Origin: Solobacterium sp.
GTDB taxonomy: Bacteria; Bacillota_I; Bacilli_A; Erysipelotrichales; Erysipelotrichaceae
DNA length: 64,000 nucleotides
Direction of reading: 5' to 3'
Assembly: GCA_017512725.1 (NCBI GenBank)
Contig: JAFWEW010000023.1
Location: forward strand, 1 to 64,000
Shown in pieces: positions 52,942-61,619 of this stretch. The notes below the pieces were generated by a model, which worked only from the letters and a program-made list of their open reading frames with translations, was not told the origin of the DNA and ran no database searches. Numbering within the stretch: position 1 is the stretch's first letter; each line of letters begins with the position of its first letter. The translations under genes were made by a program, and so were the position numbers.

Positions 52942-55106
52942 GCGAGTTCCTCCTCACTCAGCTGACTGAGTGCGATTTCCTGATAGACACTGCAGTTCTT
53001 CATCAGGGCGTCGTGGGTTCCGATTCCGGTGATTTCTCCGTTATCGAGAACGATGATCTTATCGGCATGACGGATCGTACTGATCCGCTGGGCAACGATC
53101 AGAACCGTTGCCTTTGTTTTTTCAACCAGACGGTTCAGCGCTTCCCGGAGTTTTGCGTCCGTGGCGTAGTCCAGGGCAGAGAACGCATCATCGAAGATAT
53201 AGACCTGCGGATCTTTGACGAGGGCTCTGGCAATCGAAAGCCGCTGTTTCTGACCGCCGGATACATTCGTGCCGCCCTGGGCAACCGGTTCCTGAATTCC
53301 CTTTGGCATCCGGTCTACGAATTCCTTCGACTGGGATACGTCCAGTGCCTGCAGGATCATTTCCGGACTTGCGGCTTCATCCGCATAACGCAGATTGGAT
53401 TCGATCGTACCGGAGAAGAGGATTCCCTTCTGCGGTACATATCCGATCCGGTCACGCAGATCACTTTGCCGCACATCCCGGATATCGGTATTGCCATAGG
53501 TGATCGATCCTTCTGTGACATCGAAGAACCGGGGGATCAGATTCACTAAGGTGCTCTTTCCGGAACCGGTGGATCCGATAAAGGCAACTGTCTCACCCGG
53601 ATTGGCTTCAAAGCTGATATGACGCAGCACGCTTTCTTCCGCATTCGGATAGCGGAAGGAAACATCGTGGAAGGTGATGGGCTGATTCTCCTGCGGGAGT
53701 GTTTTTGGATCGTTTGGATCGTGGATCATCGGTTCGGTTTCCAGCACCTCAAAGATACGGGTGGCACTGACCGAGGAACGGGGAATCATAATGAAGATCA
53801 CGGCGACGATCATAAAGGACATCAGCACATGGATCGCATACTGCAGGAATGCCATCATGTCTCCAATCTGCATGGTTCCAAGATCTATCTGCCGGCTGGC
53901 GGACCAGATGATCAGCACGGAAATAAAGCTCATCAGAAAGGTCATTGCCGGCATGATCGTCGCGAGCATCCGGTTGACAAAGATATTGACGCTTGTGATC
54001 TCGCGGTTGACATCGTCAAAGCGTTTCTCTTCAACTTCCTGGTTGTTGAATGCCCGGATGACCAGCATGCCGGAAAGCTGTTCCCGTGTCACAAGGTTCA
54101 GCCGGTCAACGAGTTTCTGAATCAGACGGAATTTCGGAAGGGTCATAACAAAGGTGATGGTCATGAGAATAACGATGACCAGCAGTACCCAGCCGAGGAT
54201 ATTTGCCATGCCCTTGTAGCGCATGACCTTGAACAGCGACGTCAGACCCATAAACGGTGCAAACAGCACGACCCGGAGGCTCATGTTTATCACCTGCTGG
54301 ATCTGCTGGATATCATTGGTTGTACGGGTGATCAGAGAAGCCGTGGAAAAGCGGCTGAACTCTTCACTGGAGAACGATTCGACCCGCCGGAAAACATCGG
54401 CACGCATATTGCGGCAGGCACCGGTCGCCGTGCGGGAAGAAAGGAATGAAGATCCGACTGCACAGAGACTTCCAAGAAAGGTGATTAACAACATCATCAG
54501 ACCTTCTTTCAGAATGTACTGGTTCTGCAGGGATTCGATATTCATTCCAAGTGCCGCATATTCATTTTTCAATGCCAGTAAAGAAGCAGACTTTTGGTTT
54601 TCCTCCGTATAAGAAGAAAGCTGTTCCGATACTTTGGAAAGGATCGTTTCCTTCATTTCCGGATTTGTTTCGAGCATGGTATACAGCGCTTGGCTGTCCA
54701 TTCCGCTCATTTCCGCCGCCGGTTCGCTTTCCAGCATGGAGACGATCAGAAAGGAACTGCTGAAATCCGCAGAGCTGTCCGGGGATGAGAGAACATACAC
54801 ATCTTCCGATTTCATGGCAGGATAGAGATCTGCCATTTCCGTACTGCCGGATGGATACAAGGTATAGCTCTTTTGGAACTGCTCCTGTTCTTCCTCACTC
54901 ATAAACAGAAACATATGTTCCGCCGTGCTGGCCCGCAGTGCCTGGGGAACCGGATCACTGATGCCGCTGTACTGAATGCCGTAGGTAACGATTCCGGACA
55001 TGTAATCCGGAAGGGCAAGCTCAAACTGAACCTGGGCAAAGGTCAGTACAATGATCGCAATGACCGACAGCCAGAATGGTTTTAAGTAGCGCAGGGCTTT
55101 GATCAT
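52938..55106 (-). CDS. ABC exporter half-transporter with degenerate ATP site and large external insert
   Basis: The 722-residue protein starts at MIKALRYLKPF, behind AAAGGAGG. After the first membrane span it has a Ser/Glu/Met-rich segment of about 170 residues (about 45-215) before the second span, likely outside the cell. The ATPase part has Walker A GSTGSGKST and signature NVSGGQKQR, but the Walker B ends DD rather than DE (VYIFDDAFSALD) and the switch His is Gln (IVAQRIST). So this half carries the degenerate site of a heterodimeric exporter, as in BmrC/BmrD-type drug pumps. Substrate unknown. Confidence 0.9.
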   Translation of the reverse strand: MIKALRYLKPFWLSVIAIIVLTFAQVQFELALPDYMSGIVTYGIQYSGISDPVPQALRASTAEHMFLFMSEEEQEQFQKSYTLYPSGSTEMADLYPAMKSEDVYVLSSPDSSADFSSSFLIVSMLESEPAAEMSGMDSQALYTMLETNPEMKETILSKVSEQLSSYTEENQKSASLLALKNEYAALGMNIESLQNQYILKEGLMMLLITFLGSLCAVGSSFLSSRTATGACRNMRADVFRRVESFSSEEFSRFSTASLITRTTNDIQQIQQVINMSLRVVLFAPFMGLTSLFKVMRYKGMANILGWVLLVIVILMTITFVMTLPKFRLIQKLVDRLNLVTREQLSGMLVIRAFNNQEVEEKRFDDVNREITSVNIFVNRMLATIMPAMTFLMSFISVLIIWSASRQIDLGTMQIGDMMAFLQYAIHVLMSFMIVAVIFIMIPRSSVSATRIFEVLETEPMIHDPNDPKTLPQENQPITFHDVSFRYPNAEESVLRHISFEANPGETVAFIGSTGSGKSTLVNLIPRFFDVTEGSITYGNTDIRDVRQSDLRDRIGYVPQKGILFSGTIESNLRYADEAASPEMILQALDVSQSKEFVDRMPKGIQEPVAQGGTNVSGGQKQRLSIARALVKDPQVYIFDDAFSALDYATDAKLREALNRLVEKTKATVLIVAQRISTIRHADKIIVLDNGEITGIGTHDALMKNCSVYQEIALSQLSEEELA

Positions 55107-55238
55107 GCGGGAACCTCCTTTAATATTTCCCCACAATTATAAAACGTAAAAAAGGGGAAAACGGAAATGCATTTGGGTTTTCCTGCATGTCGGATGAAGG
55201 TATCATGGTAGTACATGAAAACAGGAGTATTAATTCTT

Positions 55239-56285
55239 ATGGAAAAACTGTATTTTGCGTCGGACTATCAGGAAGGAATGTGCGAAGAAATCCTTGAACG
55301 CCTTCGGGAAACCAACCGGGTGCCGGTCAGCGGCTATGGTACGGATGAATACTGTGAAGCGGCAAGGGAAAAGATCCGCAGTGCCTGCGGGCTTCCGGAT
55401 GCGGAAGTATTCTTCATCAGCGGCGGTACACAGGCAAACAAGACCGTTATCGCGGCAGCCCTGCGTGAGTACCAGGGGGTAATCTCAGCAGATACCGGCC
55501 ATGTTAACCTGCATGAGGCAGGTGCGATCGAATATACCGGCCACAAGGTACTGGCGGTGCCGGGAGACCATGGGAAACTGCCGGCCAAAGCCCTGCGGGA
55601 ATATCTCGAAACCTTCTACGGGGATGCCAACCACGAACATATGGTCCAGCCCGGAATGGTATACATTTCCCAGCCGACCGAATACGGGACCCTGTATTCG
55701 AAACAGGAGCTTACGGAACTGCGGGAAATCTGCGACCAGTATGAACTGCCGCTGTATGCGGACGGTGCACGGCTTGCCTACGCACTGGCATGTGAAGAAA
55801 ATGATGTGACGCTCTGTGATCTGGCGCATCTGACCGATGTGTTCTATATCGGCGGGACCAAATGCGGCGCGATGATCGGAGAAGCAATCGTCATCCGGAA
55901 CAAAGCTCTGATGCCGCATTTCTTTACTTCGATCAAGCAGCACGGTGCTTTGCTGGCAAAGGGAAGGCTGCTGGGAATCTCGTTTGGAACGCTGTTCACC
56001 AATGGTCTGTATGAAACGCTTGGAACGCACGCACTTGAAATGGCGGCGAAGCTGAAGCAGGCGCTGCGGGAAAATCACTGGAAGTTTTTCTTTGAAACAC
56101 CGACCAATCAGATCTTTGTGGTCGTGGAAAACGAAGTGCTGAAGCAGCTTGGGGAATCCGTGGTATACAGCTTCTGGGAAAAGTATGATGATACGCATAC
56201 GGTAATCCGCTTTGCGACGAGCTGGGCAACACCGCAGGAAGATGTGGATCAGCTGATCGGTCTCTTACGGACGCTCTCCGCTTAA
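55239..56285 (+). CDS. Low-specificity L-threonine aldolase
   Basis: The 348-residue PLP enzyme has FASDYQEGMCEE, the TNRVPVSGYGTDEY start of the fold, and the PLP lysine in YIGGTKCGAMIGEA. It breaks threonine and allo-threonine to glycine and acetaldehyde. I start at the ATG at 55239, as family members begin K-x-x-FASD; AGGAG lies 12 bases upstream. An earlier ATG at 55215 lies close to a TATCAT box and is an alternative. Its stop overlaps the end of the convergent DeoR gene by 4 bases. Confidence 0.9.
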   Translation: MEKLYFASDYQEGMCEEILERLRETNRVPVSGYGTDEYCEAAREKIRSACGLPDAEVFFISGGTQANKTVIAAALREYQGVISADTGHVNLHEAGAIEYTGHKVLAVPGDHGKLPAKALREYLETFYGDANHEHMVQPGMVYISQPTEYGTLYSKQELTELREICDQYELPLYADGARLAYALACEENDVTLCDLAHLTDVFYIGGTKCGAMIGEAIVIRNKALMPHFFTSIKQHGALLAKGRLLGISFGTLFTNGLYETLGTHALEMAAKLKQALRENHWKFFFETPTNQIFVVVENEVLKQLGESVVYSFWEKYDDTHTVIRFATSWATPQEDVDQLIGLLRTLSA

Positions 56286-57037
56286 TCCGCAAGGATGATT
56301 TCACCAATTCCATCGAGCAGCTTTTGGGCATCCGGTGGAACACAGTCGGTGATGAGAAGGTCAAAATCACTGTTCTTTGCAAAGATATAAGATCCGGTAT
56401 GCAGGAACTTCGAGGAATCGCATACGAGGATCTTTTGTTTTGCCTTTTTCAGCACACTGCGCTTGATTTCCATTTCCTCAAACGAAAGAACGGTTGGCCC
56501 ATCGCCTCCCGAAAAACCATCGCATCCGATCAGGGCAAGATCAATTCTGAGATGGGAAAGGTTTTCTATCGCAAAGGCTCCGGTCGTACAGCTTCCTTTC
56601 TTCTGCACTCTTCCGCCGAGAAAGAGGACTTCATGTTTTGTGGCGCGCGCCCCTTCCGCAAGATCAAGGCTGTTGGTAATGATTGTAAGATCTTTGCGAA
56701 GCGGCAGATACCGTACGATACAGCTGAGGGTGGAACCGGGTCCGATCCAGATCTGACTTCCATCCGGTATGAAGTTTACCGCAGTACGGGCAATCCGGTT
56801 TTTCTCCGAGGCATGTTCTGATGCTTTAAAGTCGATACTGACTTCACTGTAGCCGGTCAGAGCTGCTCCTCCATGGGTCCGGGCACATAAGCCGAGGTTC
56901 TCAAGCTTTGAAAGATCTTGGCGGATCGTCTCCTGGGATACTCCAAAGGTTTCGGAAAGCTCCCGTACGGAGGTACTGCCTTCTTCAATCAGCTGTTTAA
57001 TGATCGCGTCCTGACGCTGTTCGCTTTTCTTTGACAT
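56282..57037 (-). CDS. DeoR-family transcriptional regulator
   Basis: The 251-residue protein has the DeoR winged helix (RQDAIIKQLIEEGSTSVRELSETFGVSQETIRQDLSKLE) and a DeoRC sugar-phosphate domain with IGPGSTLSCIV and NSLDLAE-like blocks and a late ALIGCDGFSGGDGPT. Effectors are phosphorylated sugars in this family. It diverges from hxlA with about 150 bases between, so it very probably controls the hxl genes. The stop overlaps the threonine aldolase end. Confidence 0.85.
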   Translation of the reverse strand: MSKKSEQRQDAIIKQLIEEGSTSVRELSETFGVSQETIRQDLSKLENLGLCARTHGGAALTGYSEVSIDFKASEHASEKNRIARTAVNFIPDGSQIWIGPGSTLSCIVRYLPLRKDLTIITNSLDLAEGARATKHEVLFLGGRVQKKGSCTTGAFAIENLSHLRIDLALIGCDGFSGGDGPTVLSFEEMEIKRSVLKKAKQKILVCDSSKFLHTGSYIFAKNSDFDLLITDCVPPDAQKLLDGIGEIILAD

Positions 57038-57185
57038 AGCTTCATCGTAGCAAAAATCTGTGATTTCGGGCCCAAAAACTTTGAAACACAGAATATTTTT
57101 CCTGTTTATTTCCAAAGGACAAGAAATTGATTGAAAAGGAAAACGGACTTCGCTATCGTGAAGACGTAAAAAACAGGAGGAAAAC

Positions 57186-57812
57186 ATGAAACTTCAGGCA
57201 GCACTGGATACACTGACACTGGACGAATGTGTCAAATTACTGGAAGAAACCCGGGGTTCGATCGACATTGCGGAAGTGGGAACGCCGTTTGTGATCGAAG
57301 AAGGCATGCGGCCGGTACGGGTGTTCAAGGAGAAGTTCCCGGAGATTGAAGTACTGGCAGATGTAAAGATCATGGATGCCGGAGAATACGAAGCCGACAA
57401 ATGCTTTGAGGCCGGCGCAGATATCTGCACGGTACTGGGCGTCTCCAACAATGCGACAATCGAAGGCGTTATAAAAAGCGCAAAGCGGCATGGGAAACAG
57501 GTCATGGTCGATATGATCGAAGTACCGAATCTGGCAGAACGGGCAGCTGAGATCGATGCGATGGGCGTTGATTATATCTGCGTACATACCGCATTTGACG
57601 TGCAGAAGACCGGCAAGGATCCGCTCGATGACCTGAAAGTCGTAAACAAGGTACTGAAAAATGCGAAGTCTGCGGTCGCCGGCGGCGTCAAGCTTGCGAC
57701 GATCGACGGCATCGTGGAAGAAGGTGCAGAGATCATTGTGGTCGGCGGCTTTATCTGCAACGCTGCAGACCGTGCCGCAACCGCAAAGGAACTGAAGGCA
57801 CATCTTAAGTGA
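57186..57812 (+). CDS. hxlA: 3-hexulose-6-phosphate synthase
   Basis: The 208-residue TIM-barrel enzyme has LQAALDTLTLDECVKLL, DVKIMDAGEYEA and VAGGVKLATIDGIVEEGAEIIVVGG, matching the orotidine-5-phosphate decarboxylase-like HPS family. It joins formaldehyde with ribulose 5-phosphate, or runs backward to supply pentose phosphate. AGGAGGAAA precedes it. hxlB follows 8 bases later. In an organism with no other methylotrophy sign here, the likely use is formaldehyde disposal or sugar interconversion. Confidence 0.9.
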   Translation: MKLQAALDTLTLDECVKLLEETRGSIDIAEVGTPFVIEEGMRPVRVFKEKFPEIEVLADVKIMDAGEYEADKCFEAGADICTVLGVSNNATIEGVIKSAKRHGKQVMVDMIEVPNLAERAAEIDAMGVDYICVHTAFDVQKTGKDPLDDLKVVNKVLKNAKSAVAGGVKLATIDGIVEEGAEIIVVGGFICNAADRAATAKELKAHLK

Positions 57813-57820
57813 GGATTGAA

Positions 57821-58381
57821 ATGAATAACAGAGAATACGGAGAAATCGTTGTAAAGGAACTGCAGGCAACGCTTGGGGCAATCGATACCGAAGCGACCGA
57901 GAAGTTCGTGAAGCTTCTGCTGGATGCGGATGAGATCTTCTGTGCAGGAGCCGGAAGAAGCGGATTTCAGATCCGCGGGTTTGCGATGCGTCTGATGCAT
58001 ATGGGCAGACAGTCTTATATGGTAGGTGAGACCTGCACGCCGAATATCACGGAGAACGGTCTGCTGGTAATCTGCAGCGGTAGCGGTACAACCAAGTCAC
58101 TGGTCAATCATGCGATGAAGGCAAAGGAAGTCGGCGCGAAGCTCGCACTGATTACCATCAATCCGGAATCCACAATTGGCAAGATGGCAGATGTGGTGAT
58201 TGAGATCCCGGCCGTCAGTCCGAAGAGTGATGTACAGGGTGCGGTCCGGTCGATCCAGCCGATGGGTTCGCTCTTTGAGCAGAGTGAAGGCATTTATATG
58301 GATATTGTGATCATGATCCTGATGGAAAAACTGGGACTGGACAGTGACACGATGTTTGGCCGCCATGCCAACATGGAGTAA
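57821..58381 (+). CDS. hxlB: 6-phospho-3-hexuloisomerase
   Basis: The 186-residue SIS-domain protein has FCAGAGRSGFQIRGFAMRLMHMG and ICSGSGTTKSLVNHAMKA, plus the C-terminal SLFEQSEGIYMDIVI. It converts hexulose 6-phosphate to fructose 6-phosphate, completing the ribulose monophosphate step with HxlA. I start at the ATG at 57821 behind GAGGATTGAA; a GTG at 57809 is an alternative. Confidence 0.9.
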   Translation: MNNREYGEIVVKELQATLGAIDTEATEKFVKLLLDADEIFCAGAGRSGFQIRGFAMRLMHMGRQSYMVGETCTPNITENGLLVICSGSGTTKSLVNHAMKAKEVGAKLALITINPESTIGKMADVVIEIPAVSPKSDVQGAVRSIQPMGSLFEQSEGIYMDIVIMILMEKLGLDSDTMFGRHANME

Positions 58382-58383
58382 GA

Positions 58384-58737
58384 ATGAAACAGGAACTGGT
58401 AAAGTTTGTAGAAAAACCGTGGGGCTATGAGAAGTGGATCGCGGTTACCGATCAGTATGCGCTGAAAGAGATCTTCCTGAAAAAGGGCAGCCGGTGTTCC
58501 CTGCAGTACCATAACGAAAAGGAAGAACACAGCTATCTTCTGAAAGGAAAGGTTTCGGTGGAAGAAGACAACGAAGCCGGCGAACTGGTCACGAATATTT
58601 ATGAACCGGGGGAATGCTGGCACGAAACGCCGCTGGCAAAACACCGGGTGACCGCACTGGAAGATTCGACCTTCATGGAAGTATCGACACCGCATCTCGA
58701 TGATGTTGTGCGGGTCGAGGATGACTTCGGACGATAA
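58384..58737 (+). CDS. Small cupin protein (phosphomannose-isomerase-C-terminal-like)
   Basis: The 117-residue protein starts VEKPWGYEKWIAVTDQYALKEIFLKKGSRCSLQYHNEKEEHSYLLKG, the cupin motif of mannose-6-phosphate isomerase type II and similar sugar-nucleotide enzymes (the KPWG..W start and HxHxxxxE metal site). Here the site reads Q-Y-H-N-E-K-x-E-H. It follows hxlB by 2 bases and so may act on a sugar phosphate in that pathway; the exact reaction is not known. Confidence 0.75.
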   Translation: MKQELVKFVEKPWGYEKWIAVTDQYALKEIFLKKGSRCSLQYHNEKEEHSYLLKGKVSVEEDNEAGELVTNIYEPGECWHETPLAKHRVTALEDSTFMEVSTPHLDDVVRVEDDFGR

Positions 58738-58746
58738 GCGTTACAG

Positions 58747-58768
58747 CCGGGCAGATCGCCCGGTTTTT
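58747..58768 (+). terminator. Terminator of the hxlAB-cupin operon
   Basis: CCGGGC - AGATC - GCCCGG is followed by five T, just after the cupin stop codon. Confidence 0.85.
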
Positions 58769-58910
58769 GTATGGGATTAATTTATTAAACCAAAATAAAT
58801 CAAAGCAACTGCTCTGAGCCTGACAGGCATCAGCAGACGCTTTTGTTAATGAACAGTAAGAATCGCCGTTACAGGGGTTTCTTTGACGATACCATCAGAA
58901 GAAACGGCTG

Positions 58911-59174
58911 TTATGCCCGTTTCAGGTTTTCTTCCAGCACATCTCTCGAATCGTGTTCTTCGTTATAGTTGTCTTTCAGCCAGTGGACGGCGTACATATT
59001 CCAGAAATGAGTCTGAAACTGGTAATAATAGGCTTCTGTAATGATACCAATCTGGTCATAGTATTTCAGAGTCACTCTGTCTCCGACCGCAAATGCAAAG
59101 GTCTGAGGTGTTTCCGTTCCTCCTGAGATGCCTTCCATAAAACGGTCATCCAGCACTTTTTTGTTCTCCGTCAT
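58911..59174 (-). CDS. Small protein with double-glycine leader (ISGG) and beta-barrel-like core
   Basis: The 87-residue protein has CGGAGG 8 bases before the ATG at 59174. Its N-terminus, MTENKKVLDDRFMEGISGGTE, is an acidic leader ending in a double glycine. The core has a KOW/SH3-like feel (VGDRVTLKYYDQIGIITEAYY, then MYAVHWLKDN) and no cysteines, so it is not a zinc ribbon. It is alone on the minus strand and no exporter is adjacent; the 58769-58910 gap holds no gene. Function unknown. Confidence 0.6.
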   Translation of the reverse strand: MTENKKVLDDRFMEGISGGTETPQTFAFAVGDRVTLKYYDQIGIITEAYYYQFQTHFWNMYAVHWLKDNYNEEHDSRDVLEENLKRA

Positions 59175-59359
59175 TATCGTCACCTCCGATTCTGTAAATC
59201 CGTTTTATGCATGTCTGCTTGCAACATCAGCATAGCGCAGTCTGTAACCGCAAACAAATCTGAGAGCGTCATCGATCAAACGGATTGAGCATTATTTATA
59301 ACCCGGTTTTTTGTATATGATTAAAGTACAAAAAAACAGAAAGACCAGAGAGGCAATGG

Positions 59360-59809
59360 ATGATGAAGGAATGCGAGTACGCAAATCAGAATGCGACAAA
59401 GGAACAGGTGGAACAGGCGATTAACACTGTAAAGGAGCTGATGAATCATCAGCCGCTGCCGCTGTCAAATGAACGTCCGTTCGCTGCGCTGGTCGGATAT
59501 CAGGAAGAAGCGACCGGAAGAAAATTCCTGCTGAAAGAGATCCGGGTATTTCCGTCGTTTGAATTATTTGATTCCGAAACCAGACGGGAAGGCTTTCACC
59601 GGCTCTTTGTGGTGAATGGCAGTTCGGAAAATTCCGAAGCCGGAAAGAACCAGACAACGCCGGATGGGGAGCCGTTTCTGTTTCGGGCCGTTGAATCGTT
59701 CACGATGGAAGAAGTCGAGAAATACCTGAAAGAGCATAAACCGACATTTCGAAAACCGGATGACAAGAATAGAATGATGAAAGCGAAAGGGGATTGTTAT
59801 GTTGAATGA
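59360..59809 (+). CDS. Conserved-looking protein of unknown function
   Basis: The 149-residue protein has no motif I recognise. The start region is charged and helical (KEQVEQAINTVKELMNHQ), the middle resembles a beta-rich fold (ALVGYQEEATGRKFLLKEIRVFPSFELFD) and the end is basic. It precedes a CPBP protease gene and overlaps it by 11 bases, so it is co-expressed. The 59175-59359 gap before it has no clear feature. Confidence 0.5.
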   Translation: MMKECEYANQNATKEQVEQAINTVKELMNHQPLPLSNERPFAALVGYQEEATGRKFLLKEIRVFPSFELFDSETRREGFHRLFVVNGSSENSEAGKNQTTPDGEPFLFRAVESFTMEEVEKYLKEHKPTFRKPDDKNRMMKAKGDCYVE

Positions 59810-60395
59810 GATGATCGGATCCGTGGTACAGGTATGTCTGTTTGCGCTGGTGCCGCTGATCGTCTGGCTTGTTACCGCACGGAAAGAAGCGTCTTTTTTC
59901 GCATGGATCGGTCTTAAAAAACCAGTCTGTAAAGAAAAAACGAAAACCCTGCTGATTACCGCAATTGCGGCAATCGCTTATATCACAGCGATGAATCTCA
60001 GTATGAAAATTCTGCCGGAGGGAATCACCACGGCCGGTTCCCAGTTTGCCGGCATGGGAATGGCAGGTCTTGTTGCGGTATTCTTCAATGCGTTTGTGCG
60101 CACGGCATTATCGGAAGAACTGCTGTTCCGCGGTTTCCTGTTAAAACGTATTTCGAACAAATATGGATTTCCTGCCGGAAACACCATACAGGCACTGCTG
60201 TTCGGTCTTCTGCACGGAATTCCGTTCGGCCTTGTCACCAAAAGTGTTTTCACCGTGATTCTGTTAACACTGCTGCCTGGTCTTTTCGGATGGTTCCAGG
60301 GCTGGCTGAATGAAAAACAGTGCGATGGATCGATCGTGCCGAGCTGGCTGCTTCACGGATGTATCAATTTTCTGACGGGTATCCTGTCCCTGTAA
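59799..60395 (+). CDS. CPBP-family intramembrane metalloprotease
   Basis: The 198-residue membrane protein has the motif SEELLFRGFLLKR (EExxxR, catalytic Glu pair), a later HG in LLFGLLHGIPFG and LLHGCIN near the end: the three conserved regions of the CPBP (Abi/CAAX) family. Such proteins are often bacteriocin-immunity or maturation proteases. In the window a leader-peptide gene lies about 600 bases away on the other strand, but a functional tie is only a guess. Confidence 0.8.
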   Translation: MLNEMIGSVVQVCLFALVPLIVWLVTARKEASFFAWIGLKKPVCKEKTKTLLITAIAAIAYITAMNLSMKILPEGITTAGSQFAGMGMAGLVAVFFNAFVRTALSEELLFRGFLLKRISNKYGFPAGNTIQALLFGLLHGIPFGLVTKSVFTVILLTLLPGLFGWFQGWLNEKQCDGSIVPSWLLHGCINFLTGILSL

Positions 60396-60405
60396 GGATG
60401 AAGTG

Positions 60406-60978
60406 ATGGAACACGGCTTCAGGGGACAGAAGGTTCTCGTGCTTGGCTGTTCCGGCAGCGGGAAGAGCACCTTTGCGAAAATACTGGCGGAACGCACCGG
60501 TCTTCCGCTGCTCCATCTCGACAATCTCTGGTGGAAGGCGGACCGGACGCATATCAGCCGGGAAGAATTTGATCAGAAACTGCGAGAGATTCTGAAAGAG
60601 GAACAATGGATCCTGGACGGCGATTACAGCCGGACTTATGAAACACGGATCCGGGCCTGCGATACCATTTTCGTTCTGGATTACCCGGAAGAAGTATGCA
60701 GGAATGGAATCGAAGAGCGTGTCGGGACAAAGCGCTCGGATATTCCCTGGATCGAGGAACAGCTGGATCCGGAACTCGTTGAACTCGTGACGAACTATCG
60801 GACAGAAAACCGTCCAAAGCTGTTTGCCCTGCTGGATCGTTATCCCAAGAAAGAGCGCTTTATCTTTCACGATCGGACAGAGGCGGATGCCTGGATCGAG
60901 GCATTAAAAGTTCCTGTCAAAGGGAACATCGGAAACAGAACGGAAAAGAGGGAAGCAGATGACTTACTTGAAAGATGA
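60406..60978 (+). CDS. P-loop kinase (topology-modulation/adenylate-kinase-like)
   Basis: The 190-residue protein has VLVLGCSGSGKSTFAKILAERTG (Walker A) and the FlaR/YqaB-like signature LPLLHLDNLWWK and WILDGDYSRTYE, placing it near the DNA topology modulation protein (FlaR) group of small nucleotide kinases. Its real substrate is not known. I start at 60406, behind AAGGATGAAG. It overlaps the next gene by 20 bases. Confidence 0.75.
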   Translation: MEHGFRGQKVLVLGCSGSGKSTFAKILAERTGLPLLHLDNLWWKADRTHISREEFDQKLREILKEEQWILDGDYSRTYETRIRACDTIFVLDYPEEVCRNGIEERVGTKRSDIPWIEEQLDPELVELVTNYRTENRPKLFALLDRYPKKERFIFHDRTEADAWIEALKVPVKGNIGNRTEKREADDLLER

Positions 60979-61618
60979 GTATACGGTCCGATATCAGGGA
61001 AAGGACATCGGATATTACAGTGTATTATCTGATCATTCCTGCCGGTTTTATCTGGCATGGGGTGCTCCCTGGGATATCGGAGAAGAACTGAAGGAACTTG
61101 GGCTGGATCAGGAGTTTGAGGGAAAACGGAGCCGAAAACCGTTCACGGATCTGATTCAGAACGAAAACCGGGTCGCCGGAAAGAAACAGATTATTTATGA
61201 AAAAGGACCGCTGCGGATGGAACGAAAACCAAGGGAAACAGGAGAGCGGTTTTCCGTCTACCGGAGAGCGGCGGAAAAGGGAGATCCGGATTATTCGCCG
61301 CTTCCTCATGATGCCCCGCACAATGAAGGTCCCCATACACCGGAAGGAATGCGGGAATGGGCTTCCTGGTATGCCTTTAACAAAATGGATGACGGCACCT
61401 ATGAAGCAGAGCTGGATGAAGCCTGGTGGTGGGGCGGCGGTCATAATGACGGCGGCACGATCAACACTGCGATTCCGGAAGAGTGGCAGGAACTGCCATA
61501 TAAAGAGTTTCTGGAAAATGTCGTGACCCTTGCGGCGGCAGCCCATTATGGCTTTACAGCGGAGATGCTGATGAAGCGAAAAGGGCTTCGGGAGTTCTTT
61601 GGCTATGGGACAGAGTGA
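60959..61618 (+). CDS. Protein of unknown function
   Basis: The 219-residue protein is rich in Glu, Lys and Trp, with blocks such as FYLAWGAPWDIGEEL and DEAWWWGGGHNDGG, and it has no span or signal peptide. The WWWGGGHNDGG stretch near residue 160 is unusual and looks like a conserved core. I do not recognise the family. It lies in a run of small genes with overlapping or near-overlapping ends. Confidence 0.55.
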   Translation: MTYLKDEYTVRYQGKDIGYYSVLSDHSCRFYLAWGAPWDIGEELKELGLDQEFEGKRSRKPFTDLIQNENRVAGKKQIIYEKGPLRMERKPRETGERFSVYRRAAEKGDPDYSPLPHDAPHNEGPHTPEGMREWASWYAFNKMDDGTYEAELDEAWWWGGGHNDGGTINTAIPEEWQELPYKEFLENVVTLAAAAHYGFTAEMLMKRKGLREFFGYGTE

Positions 61619-61619
61619 A

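Noticed and set aside
51094-55106. The ABC pair as exporter and processing enzyme for the double-glycine leaders
   Set aside because: Neither half has an N-terminal C39 peptidase domain, and the genes are far from any leader gene.
55215-55238. ATG at 55215 as start of threonine aldolase
   Set aside because: Eight extra residues are not found in the family start; the AGGAG in between serves the ATG at 55239.
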